From Loripinus fragilis (taxonomy: Eukaryota; Mollusca; Bivalvia; Lucinida; Lucinidae), in NCBI GenBank assembly GCA_964019695.1, contig OZ026522.1:57994811-58058810 (forward strand): a DNA stretch of 64,000 nucleotides. The letters run 5' to 3'. Every line of letters starts with the position of its first letter. The stretch's first letter is position 1. The position numbers were made by a program, and so were the translations under genes. The notes beneath the pieces were generated by a model. The model made no database searches. It was not told the origin of the DNA and saw only the letters and a program-made list of their open reading frames with translations. Below are positions 1 to 10,935 of this stretch, piece after piece.

Positions 1-158
1 AGAAGTTGATATGGTATGTTCGAACCTTGTCATCAATCTTCACTGGATAGTTCATCCTGTTGACTACCCCAACTACTTCATATGGACCCTTCCATTGTAA
101 CATGAGCTTGTTGTGGGTTGTTGGTAGAAGTAAGAGTACCTTGTCTCCCTTCTTGAGG

Positions 159-604
159 CCAGATTTTTTTTGTTAGTTGATTTACGGGAATTCTTTTTTT
201 CAGATCTAGGGTCGTGGGGACGAAAAAAAAATAAATAAAAAAACATCTGAAAATGACCAGTTGACTGGTCATTTTCAGAGCTTTTTTTTTTTTTTTTTTT
301 TCTTAATATCTCCTGAAAAAAAACAGTAAAAATAAACTAGTAAGGTAAACCAAGAGTTTGTATTAAATCTTTTAAATATTTCATCATTTTCCTAAAAGTC
401 TGGACAGGACAATCACTTTTAACAGTGTCACTTTCAAAATTACACAGACAGAGCCTCAAAAATATTTTTTTTCAACAAAATTAGTATTTAGAGTCGGCAG
501 ATAAAATATAAAAAATAATTTTAGAAATTAAATTTTATTTTATTTCTACTTTCTGGAAAATTACAGTAGGAGGGTTTGTAAATCAACTAATAAAAAAAAT
601 CTGG
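159..604. mobile_element. MITE inserted in the gypsy integrase
   Basis: The ends are inverted repeats of about 27 bp: CCAGATTTTTTTTGTTAGTT at 159-178 continues as GATTTAC, and the complement lies at 578-604. Both flanks carry a short tgag-type direct repeat. The gypsy integrase reading frame resumes on either side. The interior is AT-rich, codes for nothing, and holds a 32-nt palindrome at about 247-278. The transposase family is unknown. Confidence 0.75.
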
Positions 605-664
605 CCTGAGCCTCTCTGTCTAACAGATTTGTCATAATGGTGTTTGTAAACACTCTGACCATCA

Positions 665-889
665 TACAAACTACCTAGGAGCGCAGTGGCTCAATGGTAG
701 AGTGCTTGACTCGAGACCGAAGGGCAGCGGGTTCGAGCCTCACCGGCGTCACTGTGTTGTGTCCTTGAGCAAGAACATTAATCCTAGCTTAATACTGGTT
801 CAACCCAGGAAGACCCGTCCCTTTATAACTGCAAGATTGTTGATGGGACGTAAAGAATTAAATCAAACCAAACAAAATACAAACTACCT
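665..889 (+). mobile_element. tRNA-derived SINE with 12-bp target duplication
   Basis: The body (677-877) opens with a tRNA-like head. Box A is tggctcaatgg and box B is GGTTCGAGCC. The tail reads gttgatgggacgtaaagaa followed by CAAA-type repeats. It is flanked by the perfect direct repeat TACAAACTACCT at 665-676 and 878-889, so this is a fresh-looking LINE-mediated insertion into the gypsy relic. It would be transcribed by RNA polymerase III from its internal promoter. A second copy of the same family is at 25356-25541. Confidence 0.92.
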
Positions 890-1512
890 CTGGCAATCTT
901 GCAAGTTTCTTCAAACCTGTTACAAAGTTCTTACACATACTGGTAGGTTTTTGAAACCTCTGGAGTATCTTTCTCAGTCCAGAGCTCTTTCAGAACCAGC
1001 ATAGGTCCACAACTAACTGTTCTTACATACAGTAGTTCAATGGTGAGAACCCTGTTGATGCTTGTGGAACTTCTCTGTATGCAAACAAAACTGCAGATAA
1101 ATATCTGTCCCAGTATTTGGGTTTCTCCTGGCACATTTTCTTCAACATGCTTTCAAGAACTCCATTCATTCTTTCACAAAGTCCATTACACTTTGGGTTA
1201 TATGGGGTTGTGAACAACTGTTTGGGTGATATAAGCCTACAGACTTCCTTCATGAGGTCTGAAGTAAATTGGCTACCCTTGTCATGCAAACTTTTGGTAG
1301 CAAAGCTTCAGCAACCCTCTCTGTTTCAATCCTGGGCAAAGCAACTACCTCAGGGTACTTTATAGCAAAGTCTACTATTGTTAAGATATATCTGTTACCG
1401 TTGCCTGATACTGCTGTGATGGGGTCTATCAGATCAACTGCAACACTGTGAAAGGGTACATCCATTATTAGCATCTCCCCAAGGGGAACTTTTATTACCT
1501 TTCTTTTAGGCT

Positions 1513-1660
1513 GTTGTCAGTTACAAGCAAACATATGTGCATGAAGTACTGGTTAACTGCTTAGTCAAGCAAAAGTGTGGATAGATGAACTGACTGTCTC
1601 GACATGACCATAGCAGTTTACTGGGATGTAAAACCTCAAACCAAACAAATAAAACAAACA
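1513..1660 (+). mobile_element. SINE fragment, 3' part
   Basis: This stretch matches the copy at 11803-11952 (cagttacaagc, tactggttaac, gaccatagc, then a gggatgtaaa/CAAA tail). The tRNA-like head is absent, so it is 5'-truncated or a head-less relative. It abuts the gypsy relic. Confidence 0.6.
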
Positions 1661-1764
1661 TCTATGGACTCTATTTCTAAAAAAACTTCTCTGCTGATTT
1701 TTTTATTTCTTTCAAATTGATGTTAGGAATACTTTTAGAGTGTCAAAATGTTTGGATCCTGATC

Positions 1765-1860
1765 AGGCATGACATCATCATTATCATTAACATGCAGGTG
1801 CAGGGACATCATCCACAGCAGCGGGACCAGGCTTTAGGCTGCATGCATAGCAGATCTGGT
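1765..1860 (-). mobile_element. 5'-truncated LINE 3' end
   Basis: The minus strand holds agatctgctatg, then gtggatgatg and ccctgcacctgca. The same words stand in the same order at 51880-51955, the 3' end of the LINE split by DIRS element A. It is therefore a short dead-on-arrival copy of that LINE family. Confidence 0.7.
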
Positions 1861-2101
1861 TTGTTACGGTTACTGGCAATTATGGCTTATAAGAACTTGG
1901 TTGACTTTTTACTGTTATTGAAAGTGTACTTGGGTTTAAAAGAACTTTTCAATGTTGACATTTACAGTAATTAGTTCATTATGTAAATAAACAAACAAAA
2001 GGAACTGCAACATAAATCATATCCTGTATGGTTAAAGCATTAGAGGAGTCACTATAAGAGAAAAAGATCCTTATTTCAGTTTTCTGCATGGTTTGATTCC
2101 T
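1861..2101. other. unassigned AT-rich stretch
   Basis: No coding signal, terminal repeat or RNA gene was recognised here. Short open frames are scattered and lack any motif. Confidence 0.5.
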
Positions 2102-2337
2102 CCCAACCATGTGATTTCCAACAATGTGGTTTTTTGACAAGTGTAGACTCAGACGAGCCTGTGCAGCCTCCTTTGAATCTTAGACAAGCCAAATGATGTT
2201 CAGTCAGTAGCTTAACACTCCTAGAATATTCAAGCAACAAGCAAAGGCTCTGATAAGGCTGCGGGCATGCACAGGCTGATCTGAGGCTTTGCTGGTCTCA
2301 CATACCACATTGTTGGAAATCCCATATCACAGCTCAT
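2102..2337 (-). mobile_element. MITE, GAGCCGCGACATG family, copy 1
   Basis: Imperfect terminal inverted repeats contain gatttccaacaatgtgg at the left and its complement at the right. The interior matches five further copies in the window (7489, 21391, 22440, 43911 and 52324). The outermost bases have drifted. This copy lies in the reverse orientation to the one at 43911. Confidence 0.75.
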
Positions 2338-2795
2338 ATACACTAGTAATGATCAATAATTAGGTTTTTTTACAATTTGTCTTATTTCTGATGAAAGCAG
2401 GAAAGTTATCAGTTACTGGCAAACTATTTAATTTTTTTATGTGAAGACCTAAAAGGCCTTCATCAGTATTAGATAGAGCAAAAGATATTCAGCATTGAGG
2501 CAATGCAATGAAGTTGAATCTAACATGCCAATCTCAACTGCAGCCTTTACTGTTTCAAAATTGTCTACATATCTTTGAAAATTACTCTTGGGTGGCTGAA
2601 GCTTGCACTATATAACATCACCAGGTGAAATATTGATGATGTTGTTTTCCTATGTTTTGGCTCCAATATGTATTGATCAAAGTGTTTGAATGCTTTTCAG
2701 GTGTCTTGCAAACTGCCTAGCCCAGTCTTGATGCAGCAGGGCAAATTGCCTATGCACCAAGATGAACTAAAATGAACCCTTACATAGGGCCAGTT

Positions 2796-2957
2796 AAGCA
2801 AAAATAATTTGCGTAAAATTGCGATTATTTTCTTATCAATCAACATGTGTTTTGGGTGCTCAAAAGAACCGTCTCATCTAGACGGTTCTTTTGAGTACCC
2901 ACAACATATGTTTTGGTTGAGAAATAAGAAAAACAATTTTCAGTTATGCACTCTTAT
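2796..2957 (+). mobile_element. palindrome-core MITE, copy 1
   Basis: AT-rich flanks surround a 37-nt near-perfect hairpin at 2859-2895 that starts CTCAAAAGAACCGTCTCA. The flanks (gcgtaaaatt on the left, cactctta on the right) recur around the same hairpin at 23555, 24429, 26374 and 55299. The tip differs from the others (tcta in place of ttga). Confidence 0.8.
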
Positions 2958-4134
2958 CTGGGGGCCTGCCCTCAGACTGCCAGTCACAACTTTTGGCGTC
3001 TACTCCTCTCGTCTGCTTATGTTCTTAGGTAGCCTGTATTGCAAATAATGGACCAGCAGTCTGACCAGAGTTTCGTGGGGGCAACCCGCTTTTGTGCAAA
3101 ATGGGTAATTAAGCTTGTGCAGGCCACACTGATCCCACTAGCTCACAGTTACTTTCCCTTGACTGCGAGCAGGCTAATTGACAGATTTTCCATATAAATG
3201 TAAGGCGGGCCTGATCATAGGCCATATTAACACAAGTCTGTTGGTGTCTATTTTCTAATTTATTTTGTTCCTATTTTCTTATTTTCTAGCTTTCCTGTTT
3301 ATAACAGATGATCAATGTTATTCTCCACAATAATTATCATAAAGTCTAATCCTATTCTCCACAATACAAAGTATTTTAAAATTCTTCTTAATGCTAAGTT
3401 ATATAGCTTAAGATATATTCCTATGTTTCAGAACTCAAAATTAGCTAAAACTAGGCACTAAAGTTTTTTAAAAGTCTGTAGCTAACCAGTGCACTAGCAT
3501 TTCACCACAACTAGAATTTAGATGATTGCGCTTCCACTACCTAAATTCAACTCTTAGAAAATTACCAAAATGGAAACCAGCAAGGCTCACTCATGCTGAC
3601 CTGTTAATCAAATTATAAAATGATTAGGATTATTTCCCCGTCTCGGTTCACTGACCAGCAAAACCAAGCATCTAAACTACTCAAATGACCTGTTGATGAA
3701 AGGTTGCTGCCTTTATCTACAGATTGATTTTTAAAGTGGCTGCCTTTGATGACAGATCAGGAATTTTAATCGTGAGCATTGATGACGAAATTAAAACTCA
3801 GAAAGCAACTTGAAATTAGCAGATTCTACAGCTTTTAGTCACAATCTAAAGCAAAAATCATCTTCCACCTTGCATCAAAATTAAAGTCATCCACTCTGTC
3901 AATTAGGTGACTGATACTGACATAGGCGAACACTCTAAATCCAGATCAGACGCTGCATAAACAGGGTTCAGACTGTTTACTTACAGGATATAAATATCAA
4001 AATAAGCTGAAGATGTACATCTAGATCAGATATTTTTTAAATGACAAATGTACTTCCCTCTTTATAGGAATTAGATAATTCACAGGGAAATGTCGTTTAA
4101 ATGTCACTGAGCGTGCCACACTGTTCTTAGACAG
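2958..4134. other. no recognisable feature
   Basis: About 1.2 kb of AT-rich sequence without open frames of note, tRNA-like boxes or clear terminal repeats. I see nothing that I can assign. Confidence 0.45.
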
Positions 4135-4240
4135 TTTGAGGACTTTCCATTTCTCTTCCTCATGGCGCCATGGGTTGGTCTGCAGTGTGTGATTGCCGCA
4201 TTTTCTGGTCATACTCAAATTACTTTTTTGTATATACTCT
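4135..4240 (+). repeat. dispersed repeat shared with 17840 and 53190
   Basis: The phrase ggtctgcagtgtgtgattg, followed by a ctg(g/a)tcatactca segment, is found here, at 53205-53250, and in reverse complement at 17850-17920. Its ends were not resolved. It is probably part of an old MITE. Confidence 0.6.
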
Positions 4241-4818
4241 TGATATTTTGTAATTTTAGTAGTTTCCCCTTTAGGTATTGATGGCAGGAGTTGTGTCTCT
4301 TCCTGGTCATTGCTTAGTTCCACTTCTCCTTAGCTATCCAGTACCGGGTGCAAAATCTTTCGCTACCAAACTGTAGTTTCCCTGTATGAATCAATAGATG
4401 AAAGTGAATAACTGTGTATGTGGTTGAGGATTTTTTCCTTTTGCTGGAATTTATTGCATGCAATGGACATTGGTAGCTATGCAATTTTTCACTCCGTTTC
4501 ATACAATGGAGCTATTGATATGACACTCTTTTCAAAATGTTTTACCCATTTATACCGAATGCATTTTCCCATCCTTATCAATTGGATGAGTCCATTTCCA
4601 ATTTTAGGGTTGTTGGGTGGTATTTTTCATTTAGATTCAATTTTTAAAAGAAACTTCTGTAAGCAAACAGTGGAGAACCTGGCGGCCTCTGATCTGGTTT
4701 TGCACTGTTTGCTGATGTCCCACAATAGGACGCTAGGCTTATATGGGTTAATGAAACATGATGATCTTTGATGTGCTCAGAGTAGACCATGTGTGCTCAT
4801 TATGGTAAATAAGCTACT
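4241..4818. other. no recognisable feature
   Basis: The only longish frame (4418-4771 plus, 117 codons) has no recognisable domain and uses codons like the surrounding AT-rich DNA. I treat it as chance. Confidence 0.45.
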
Positions 4819-4980
4819 ATAAATAGAGAATACTAGGTGAGTGTCTTTTGATATCAAGTTTACCAGGCAAGGCTTTTAGAACGCTTGTTGACATCGCGAG
4901 GCTTGCCGAGCGATTCAACATGCGTTCTCAAAGCCGAGCTTGGTAGATATCAAAAGAGGTGAACCTGGTATTCTATTTAT
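4819..4980. mobile_element. foldback MITE
   Basis: The stretch folds back on itself with arms of roughly 70 bp. The left end ATAAATAGAGAATACTAGG pairs with CCTGGTATTCTATTTAT at the right, and cttttgatatc pairs with gatatcaaaag. The middle is a GC-richer imperfect stem. The element at 25891-26056 has similar ATAAATAG ends. Confidence 0.75.
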
Positions 4981-6004
4981 CAGTTAACCACATTGTTGGA
5001 CACTCTTCAAACTAGCAATAATGACGTAATTTTTGATTTTGTGTTGATTCAGCGTCATTAGCTGCGTCATTAATAAGTGCAACGTCATCATGACCTGATA
5101 AAGGTAACATTCCGTGAGATAGGAAACGTTTATTAGGTTATGTTGAAACAATTCAGTTAATATTAGGGGTGACTGATAAATTTTCATAAACTGATGTTTT
5201 TTGTCTGGAAATGTATGTTTAAACTAACAGCCACATAGAGAGATTGACACATGAGACCAGACTAATGTAGAATTACAAATTTGTTTTGTTCGATGTAATT
5301 TAAAGAATGACTTTTAAGAGATTCTTATAAATTGATTTTGCTTTAAGAATCTGGCATTGCAAAAATAATTGCCATCTTTATATTTGTGGGGACATGTGAA
5401 ATTGTGTGTGAGCTATTGTGATCACTCAATGCCCGTCATATTTGGTTGTGAGTCATTGTGCGTTGTCAAGGTGTCAACTTCTCTTTAAAAGCGCTTAAAA
5501 TTTCAAGTAAAATTAGATTCCTTTTACATCCTGTTGCAGCAGATACATGCATTATCAAATTAAAGTCTAATTAAATTAAATACAACCTCACAGGCCATCT
5601 AATGAAACTGTAAAACATTTTCTTGCACACCGGATTAGGATATCTGAGATTTTACCCTGAGATGGAAAATCTAATCTAACCCATGCTATCTTACCCTGGT
5701 TGTATTTGAATTTGGAACTCATCTCATATTTTTTGCTGAAATGTTTCATTTGCATTGTCTAGGTAGGAGACATAAATGGATAAGGACTTTTAAGACTTGT
5801 GATAATGTTTTAGAGCTGTCAGGATTCTGTGGACTTACTGATGTGTAGAATAAGCGACTCCATTGACAAATTATCGGAACGCCATTTGTCACCACGTCAT
5901 GGCAGTTTTATTTCTCAAGAGGAAATGTATCCTTTATAACAGGAATAGATTTATATGGAATACTGGTAATCCGGGAAGATTAATGGATTCTGGACTTAGA
6001 AAAA
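4981..6004. other. no recognisable feature
   Basis: AT-rich spacer. The local words gacctgataaaggtaacat and acaattcagttaa suggest a decayed insertion, but I could not define its ends. No protein or RNA gene seen. Confidence 0.4.
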
Positions 6005-6280
6005 TCATCATTTAAAAGCCGACATGGTGTAGGGGATAAACCTATGTCTTGTAAACCAGGGGTCGCAGCTTCGATTCCCGACTTCTCCCAGTCTGTCGGA
6101 TGAGACTTTAAGCTGTTGCCCGGTCTTCTGAGACAATTTAAAACCAGAACCACTGTCGGTTGAGGCCGGTTGAGCCTTCTGGAGTTCAAGAACATAGAAC
6201 CACAAAAAGCATAAATCCAACCGGCCAGTACTGGTACAGCCGAGGAACACGGCCACAAACAACAAGTCATCATTTAAAAG
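6005..6280 (+). mobile_element. tRNA-derived SINE with 14-bp target duplication
   Basis: The body (6019-6266) has a tRNA-like head (atggtgtaggggata as a degenerate box A, agcttcgattcccg as box B) and a body with no match to the SINE at 677. The direct repeat TCATCATTTAAAAG stands at 6005-6018 and 6267-6280. It is a distinct SINE family, recently inserted judging by the perfect duplication. Confidence 0.88.
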
Positions 6281-6417
6281 CGTTGATGGACTTAAGTGAG
6301 ACTGACTAGACTGCACACTCATGCAGTCTGATTACTGTCACTTATATGCAGTAATATCTTATGCCCAACCACTTTTTTGTCTACATTCATGATTATATCT
6401 GCCACAACTGAACATAC

Positions 6418-6610
6418 CATGCAGACTAGACTGTCTCCAGTCCTTAAAATAAATTTTCACCAATGTGTCATATCATATACTTGTAGCTAGTCTAACTCTG
6501 ATGGCTCTGTTTTAAAACAGAGCCATCAGAGTTAGACTGGCTACAAGTATATGAAATGACACATTGATGAAAAATTGTTTTAAGGACTGGAGCTAGACTA
6601 CATGCAGACT
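6418..6610. mobile_element. foldback element with 10-bp target duplication
   Basis: A long inverted repeat fills 6428-6600. Two arms of about 86 bp meet at the centre, ctgttttaaaacag near 6512, with no loop. The ends read tctccagtcc and ggactgga. The direct repeat CATGCAGACT flanks it at 6418-6427 and 6601-6610. A 9-10-bp duplication points to a transposase such as hAT or MULE rather than Tc1/mariner. Confidence 0.85.
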
Positions 6611-7021
6611 TACAGCAGGACTTATATTTTATGCTGTGGTTTTGTTGTTTTCTAGTAGATGATAAGTCATTAGTCTACAAGGTAAACAGTGGAGATTTGA
6701 AATAAATTGCAAGACAAAGCATAAAATCAGTATGATTTGCTTACCCCAATACTCTAGCATAACCAGATGTGGAACATGCTTTCAGTTGCTTATTGTTGCC
6801 TAGCCTTAACCAACTTGTAAAAAACTTTTAGCATTTAAAAATAGTTCTTGCCTAATACCACCCAGAACTTGATCAGAATGCATTACCTTTGATTGGATAT
6901 ATAAACAGGCCCCAAGAACATATTATTTAATTTAAAAATAAAATCTCTGAGATCTGTTTACGCACATTTGAACTTCAACCTTATCATCAGTCATTTTATT
7001 CCATGCCCTTGCTGAACTTAA
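6611..7021. other. no recognisable feature
   Basis: Spacer without coding or repeat signals that I can support. Confidence 0.4.
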
Positions 7022-7192
7022 CCCTTAAAGGGCCAAGAAAAAATATATAGAAGCAAACAGGGTGGACCCAGAACAGACTGCTCCTATAGGAGCAGTCTGA
7101 TCTGGGTCCACACTGTTTGCTGTAGATGCTTCTTAAACATTTCAGCAGACGACAAAAGTAGACGACTTTTGTTGTGATTGGCCCATTAAGGG
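7022..7192. mobile_element. MITE with CCCTTAAAGGGCC-type ends
   Basis: The ends CCCTTAAAGGGCCAA and TTGGCCCATTAAGGG are inverted repeats. Inside is a second inverted repeat, gcaaacagggtggaccca... against ...tgggtccacactgtttgc, with a perfect gactgctcctataggagcagtc centre split near 7085. A fragment of a relative is at 52983-53060 (cagcagacgacaaa). Confidence 0.75.
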
Positions 7193-7488
7193 AAGATGAT
7201 CTGTTGAAAGCAGTCATTGTTTAGCTGCTATATTCTAATGAACCTAACATGTAATTTTGATGCTAAGCTTTCACAAAGTCCCTTGAGTCCATAGGTCATG
7301 GTTTAACTCCATTTATGGTATTAAGAAGATAATGAACCTCTCATTGCCTTCAATACTAGATGGTCATAAACAGGTTTTATACATTTGTTGAAAAGAACAT
7401 TAGGTTTACATGAATTCTGGTGTTTTATTTGCCCTAATCTACTCAAAGTGTCAAGCAGTGTAACCATGTTCGTTACAATTGTATAATT
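7193..7488. other. no recognisable feature
   Basis: Short spacer between two MITEs. Nothing assigned. Confidence 0.4.
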
Positions 7489-7690
7489 GAGCCACGACAT
7501 GAGATTTCCAACAATGTGGTATGTGCGACCAGCGCGCATTCTGATCAGAGCCATTGCTAGTTGCTTGAATACACTATAACTGTTAACCTACTGACAGAAC
7601 AACATTTGGTGCTTCTAAGCTTAAAGTGAGGCTGCAGAGGCTAGTCTGAATCTACTTTGTCAAAATGTCACATTGTTTGAAAGCACATTC
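7489..7690 (+). mobile_element. MITE, GAGCCGCGACATG family, copy 2
   Basis: It begins gagccacgacatgagattt and ends with a degraded complement (cacattgtttgaaa). The interior order gatcagagcc, ttgcttgaat, gaggctgca matches the copies at 43911 and 52324. Confidence 0.8.
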
Positions 7691-7977
7691 TGAAGGGGAT
7701 AAGACACCTCAACCTCCCCTCCTAAAAAAATAAATAAATTATAAAAAGAATACAGAAATTCTTTTTCATTGAGACAGAGTGGAAAAAGAACTAAGTCTTG
7801 TGTTTGAATAAATTCCCTTCGGAAAGTAAAAATAAAAATAAAACAATAAATATAAATAGATAGATTCAATGAGAATAAAGTCTTTACATCAGGAGAGAAA
7901 CCAACTCCATCTGTATAGCTGAATTTCACAAAACTGATTTAAATACTTATTTGACCTAAAAAGGCACTATGTGTGTA

Positions 7978-8400
7978 CATTTAGCTCATCAGAGCAGAAG
8001 GCTCATGGTGAGCAATTGTGATCAGTCTTTGTCTGGTGTGTGCGAAAACTTTTTTTTTAAATGACGGACATCTCCTGAATCACTGGTCCAAATTTAAAAT
8101 TATTTCAAGTAAATGTTCCCCATAATGTCCTCTACCAAAATTGCACAAATGGTTCTGCTCCACCGAATGTAAGGGCCGCCAGAGCTGTAGATAAATATTT
8201 TAAAAAACAACTCCTCCAGAACCACAAGTTTAAATTCAAAATAATTTCTCAGAAATGTTCCTCATAATGCTCTCTTCTAAAATAGCACAAATGGTCACGC
8301 TCTACCAAATGTATGGGCTGCCAGAGCTGTAGATAAGAAATGTCTTTAAAAAAACATCTCCAGAACCACTGGTCAAAATGCAAAATAATTTCACTCAACC
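7978..8400 (+). mobile_element. HINE-like element with 142-bp repeats
   Basis: It starts tttagctcatcagagcagaaggc, closely related to the start of the large element at 38176. Two to three degenerate repeats follow, about 142 bp apart: gggccgccagagctgtag at 8173 and gggctgccagagctgtag at 8315. The 3' hairpin was not identified, so the right end is approximate. Confidence 0.6.
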
Positions 8401-8688
8401 AGTTTGGATCCAGATCAGGCCAGGCATCCAGATCAGGCCAGACAGAAGTTTGCAAAAAAAATATCAGCAGATGACTCTAGTAGACAAAGATTTAAAGGGT
8501 TAATATTAATCAGAACTGATTGCTTCCAGTTGTAATACCCTTGCAAGATCTAATGACTTTTTTGCATTTTTTTATTTTTATCATTTTTCTTTTCTTTTAT
8601 GAATCATAACCATATACATTCTTTTAGCCTTATTGCACAGTAAGCATAATTTTTGTGATGAAATACTGCATTATGGGTCTTCATTGTT
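8401..8688. repeat. dispersed-repeat debris
   Basis: Contains gatccagatcaggcca and atatcagcagatgac words also seen near 17740-17815, so it is probably decayed MITE sequence. No gene. Confidence 0.4.
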
Positions 8689-9734
8689 ATACCCCTATTC
8701 CACACAGGCGACGAATCGCCCGAATCGCCATGAATTGATTTTTTTCTTATTCGGGGGGATTCGTGGGGTTTCATTAATTTTTTTTCTTCTATCGTGATGA
8801 GCTACGAGTCATTCCCGATTCAGATACGATGTCGTTACGAATATTCGGGGGAATCGGTTCAATTCGGTTGGAATCGCGCAACAATTCATTACGATTAGAA
8901 AATAACATTAGAACATGCTGCACGAAAGTTAAGGAATCAATTACGAATCAGTTAAGAATATGCAGAATGTAGCACGAATTGGGCACAAATTAACAGAAAT
9001 CCGCGACGATTCGACACGATTCGCGAGATTTTTTCTCACGATAGCTATAAAAAAGGCCCGTACATGCTTCGGGGCATCAGTTCCAAAATGAATGTTCCTC
9101 GTAAAGCAGCAGTAGAATTGATCCTGCAACTTCAGTGTTGAAAATGGCTTCTTATATAGCTAGAAGAAAACAACTATGTTAAAGTTGAGAGGCCCTGACC
9201 CAGACTCTTTGACTTGGAAAAATATGGCAGTTCGCCATTGGCAAAATCGCCAGCCAGGAGCTACTGACTGATCCTGATTGTGCTCCAGAATCTGCCAAAT
9301 CAGTTTCAACTTCTAGGACTGCTCACATGCGCGAGACGGGTAAATTAACCTTAGGGAAAATCATTCTGCTAGCTCTTCCTTGGTTTTATTGCTTGGCTTA
9401 ATCTCCCGATTCCCCACGGATGAGCTAAGAGTAGCTACGAATGCCCAAAACAATGCAAAAACGCCCCCCAATCGATTACGATTCAGTTACGATATCCATG
9501 AATGCCTGGAATTTGGTACGAATCACGCACGATTTTTCGAATCGGGGAATTCGTGGCCAAAGTTTTGAACAGTTCAAAACTTTTGAGCCGAATTCCCGAT
9601 AGACCTACAAATTGCAAGAACTCACTACGGACTATGCGAATCAGTTAAGACCATCACAAACTGAGTACGATTCAGCCACGAATCCAAATATTTGTCAATT
9701 CGTGGGATTTGGGGCCTGTGTGGAATAGGGGTAT
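8689..9734. mobile_element. 1.05-kb element with TTA-type flanks, PIF/Harbinger-like
   Basis: The ends are ATACCCCTATTCCACACAGG and its complement CCTGTGTGGAATAGGGGTAT. If the inverted repeat is read from TACCCC, both flanks carry TTA, the 3-bp target typical of PIF/Harbinger transposons. The interior holds no transposase frame but is crowded with CGAATC/GATTCG and tacgaat words in both orientations, like a field of protein-binding sites. It is a non-autonomous element. The family assignment rests on end structure alone. Confidence 0.75.
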
Positions 9735-10935
9735 TATTTAGTAGTCACTAGTATACCGGTACCTTTTACGCATTTAGCAGTCATTAGTATACCAGTACCT
9801 TTTATGCATTTAGCAGTCACTAGTATACAGGTCCCTTTTATGCATTTAGCAGTCACTAGTATACCAGTACCTTTTATGCATTTAGCAGTCATTAATATAC
9901 AGGTGCCTTTAATGCATTTAGCAGTCACTAGTATACCGGGACATTTTATGCATTTAGCAGTCACTAGCATATACTGGTACCTTTTATGCATTTAGCAGTC
10001 ACTAGTATACCTGTACCGTTTATGCATTTAGCAGTCACTTGTATATCAGTACCTTTTATGCATTTAGCAGTCACTTGTATACCAGTACCTTTTATGCATT
10101 TAGCAGTCACTAGTATACTGGTACCTTTTATGCATTTAGCAGTCACTAGTATACTGGTACCTTTTATGCATTTAGCAGTCACTAGTATACCTGTACCGTT
10201 TATGCATTTAGCAGTCACTAGTATACTGGTACCTTTTTTGCATTTAACAGTCACTAGTATACCGGTACCTTTTATGCATTTAGCAGTCACCAGTGTACTT
10301 GTACCTTTTATGCATATAGCAGTCACTAGTATACTGGTACCTTTTATGCATATAGCAGTCACTAGTATACCGATACCTTTTATGCATTTAGCAGTCACTA
10401 GTATACCAGTGGTACCTTTTATGCATTTAGCAGTCACTAGTATACTGGTACCTTTTATGCATATAGCAGTCACTAGTGTACCGGTACCTTTTATGCATTT
10501 AGCAGTCACTAGTATACCGGTACCTTTTATGCATATAGCAGTCACTAGTATACTGGTACCTTTTATGCATATAGCAGTCACTAGTGTACCGGTACCTTTT
10601 ATGCATTTAGCAGTCACTAGTATACCAGTGGTACCTTTTATGCATTTACCGGTACCTTTTATGCATTTAACAGTCACTAGTGTACAGGTACCTTTGATGC
10701 ATTTAGCAGTCACTAGTATACTGGTACGTTTGATGCATTTAGCAGTCACTAGTATACCGGTACCTTTGATGCATTTAGCAGTCTCTAGTGTACCGGTACC
10801 TTTTAAGCATATAGCAGTCACTAGTATACCGGTACCTTTGATGCAGTTAGCAGTCACTAGTATACAGGTACCTTTTATGCATTTAATAGTCACTAGTATA
10901 CCGGTACCTTTTATGCATTTAGCAGTCACTAGTTT
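9735..10935. repeat. 36-bp minisatellite, about 33 units
   Basis: The unit is atgcatttagcagtcactag plus tatacYggtacctttt, repeated about 33 times with a few units of 33 or 39 bp. Each unit packs the palindromes ATGCAT, ACTAGT, GTATAC and GGTACC. Because 36 is a multiple of three, both strands stay open (9986-10963 plus and 9964-10929 minus). The resulting peptides are pure 12-residue repeats and I do not call them genes. The array abuts the right end of the TTA-flanked element. Confidence 0.95.

Larger units (their letters stand above)
1..1512 (-). pseudogene. Ty3/gypsy-type integrase, decayed and interrupted
   Basis: Reading the minus strand from 1512 down to 1 gives, in order, the integrase core with its first Asp (VAVDLI), the second Asp block (DKGSQFTSDLM), the Glu block (CERMN), then ELLYVRTVS, a YKHHYDKSVRQ segment at about 605-660, and the C-terminal GDKVL...WKGPYEVV region at 1-150. 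These match the usual order of a Ty3/gypsy integrase. The frame shifts near 1280 and near 1035, and part of the core between the two Asp blocks is missing. The copy is also cut by a MITE (159-604) and a SINE (677-877). No zinc-binding HHCC domain, RT or LTR is in the window. The element continues left of position 1. It is non-functional. Confidence 0.85.

Noticed and set aside
665..760. tRNA gene at the SINE head
   Set aside because: A 12-bp target duplication and a LINE-like tail show that the tRNA-like part belongs to a SINE.
4418..4771. 117-codon frame as a small membrane protein
   Set aside because: Hydrophobic only because the DNA is T-rich. No start context, signal or conservation evidence.
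9735..10935. CRISPR-like array
   Set aside because: The repeats are directly contiguous with no unique spacers, and the sequence context is animal-like.
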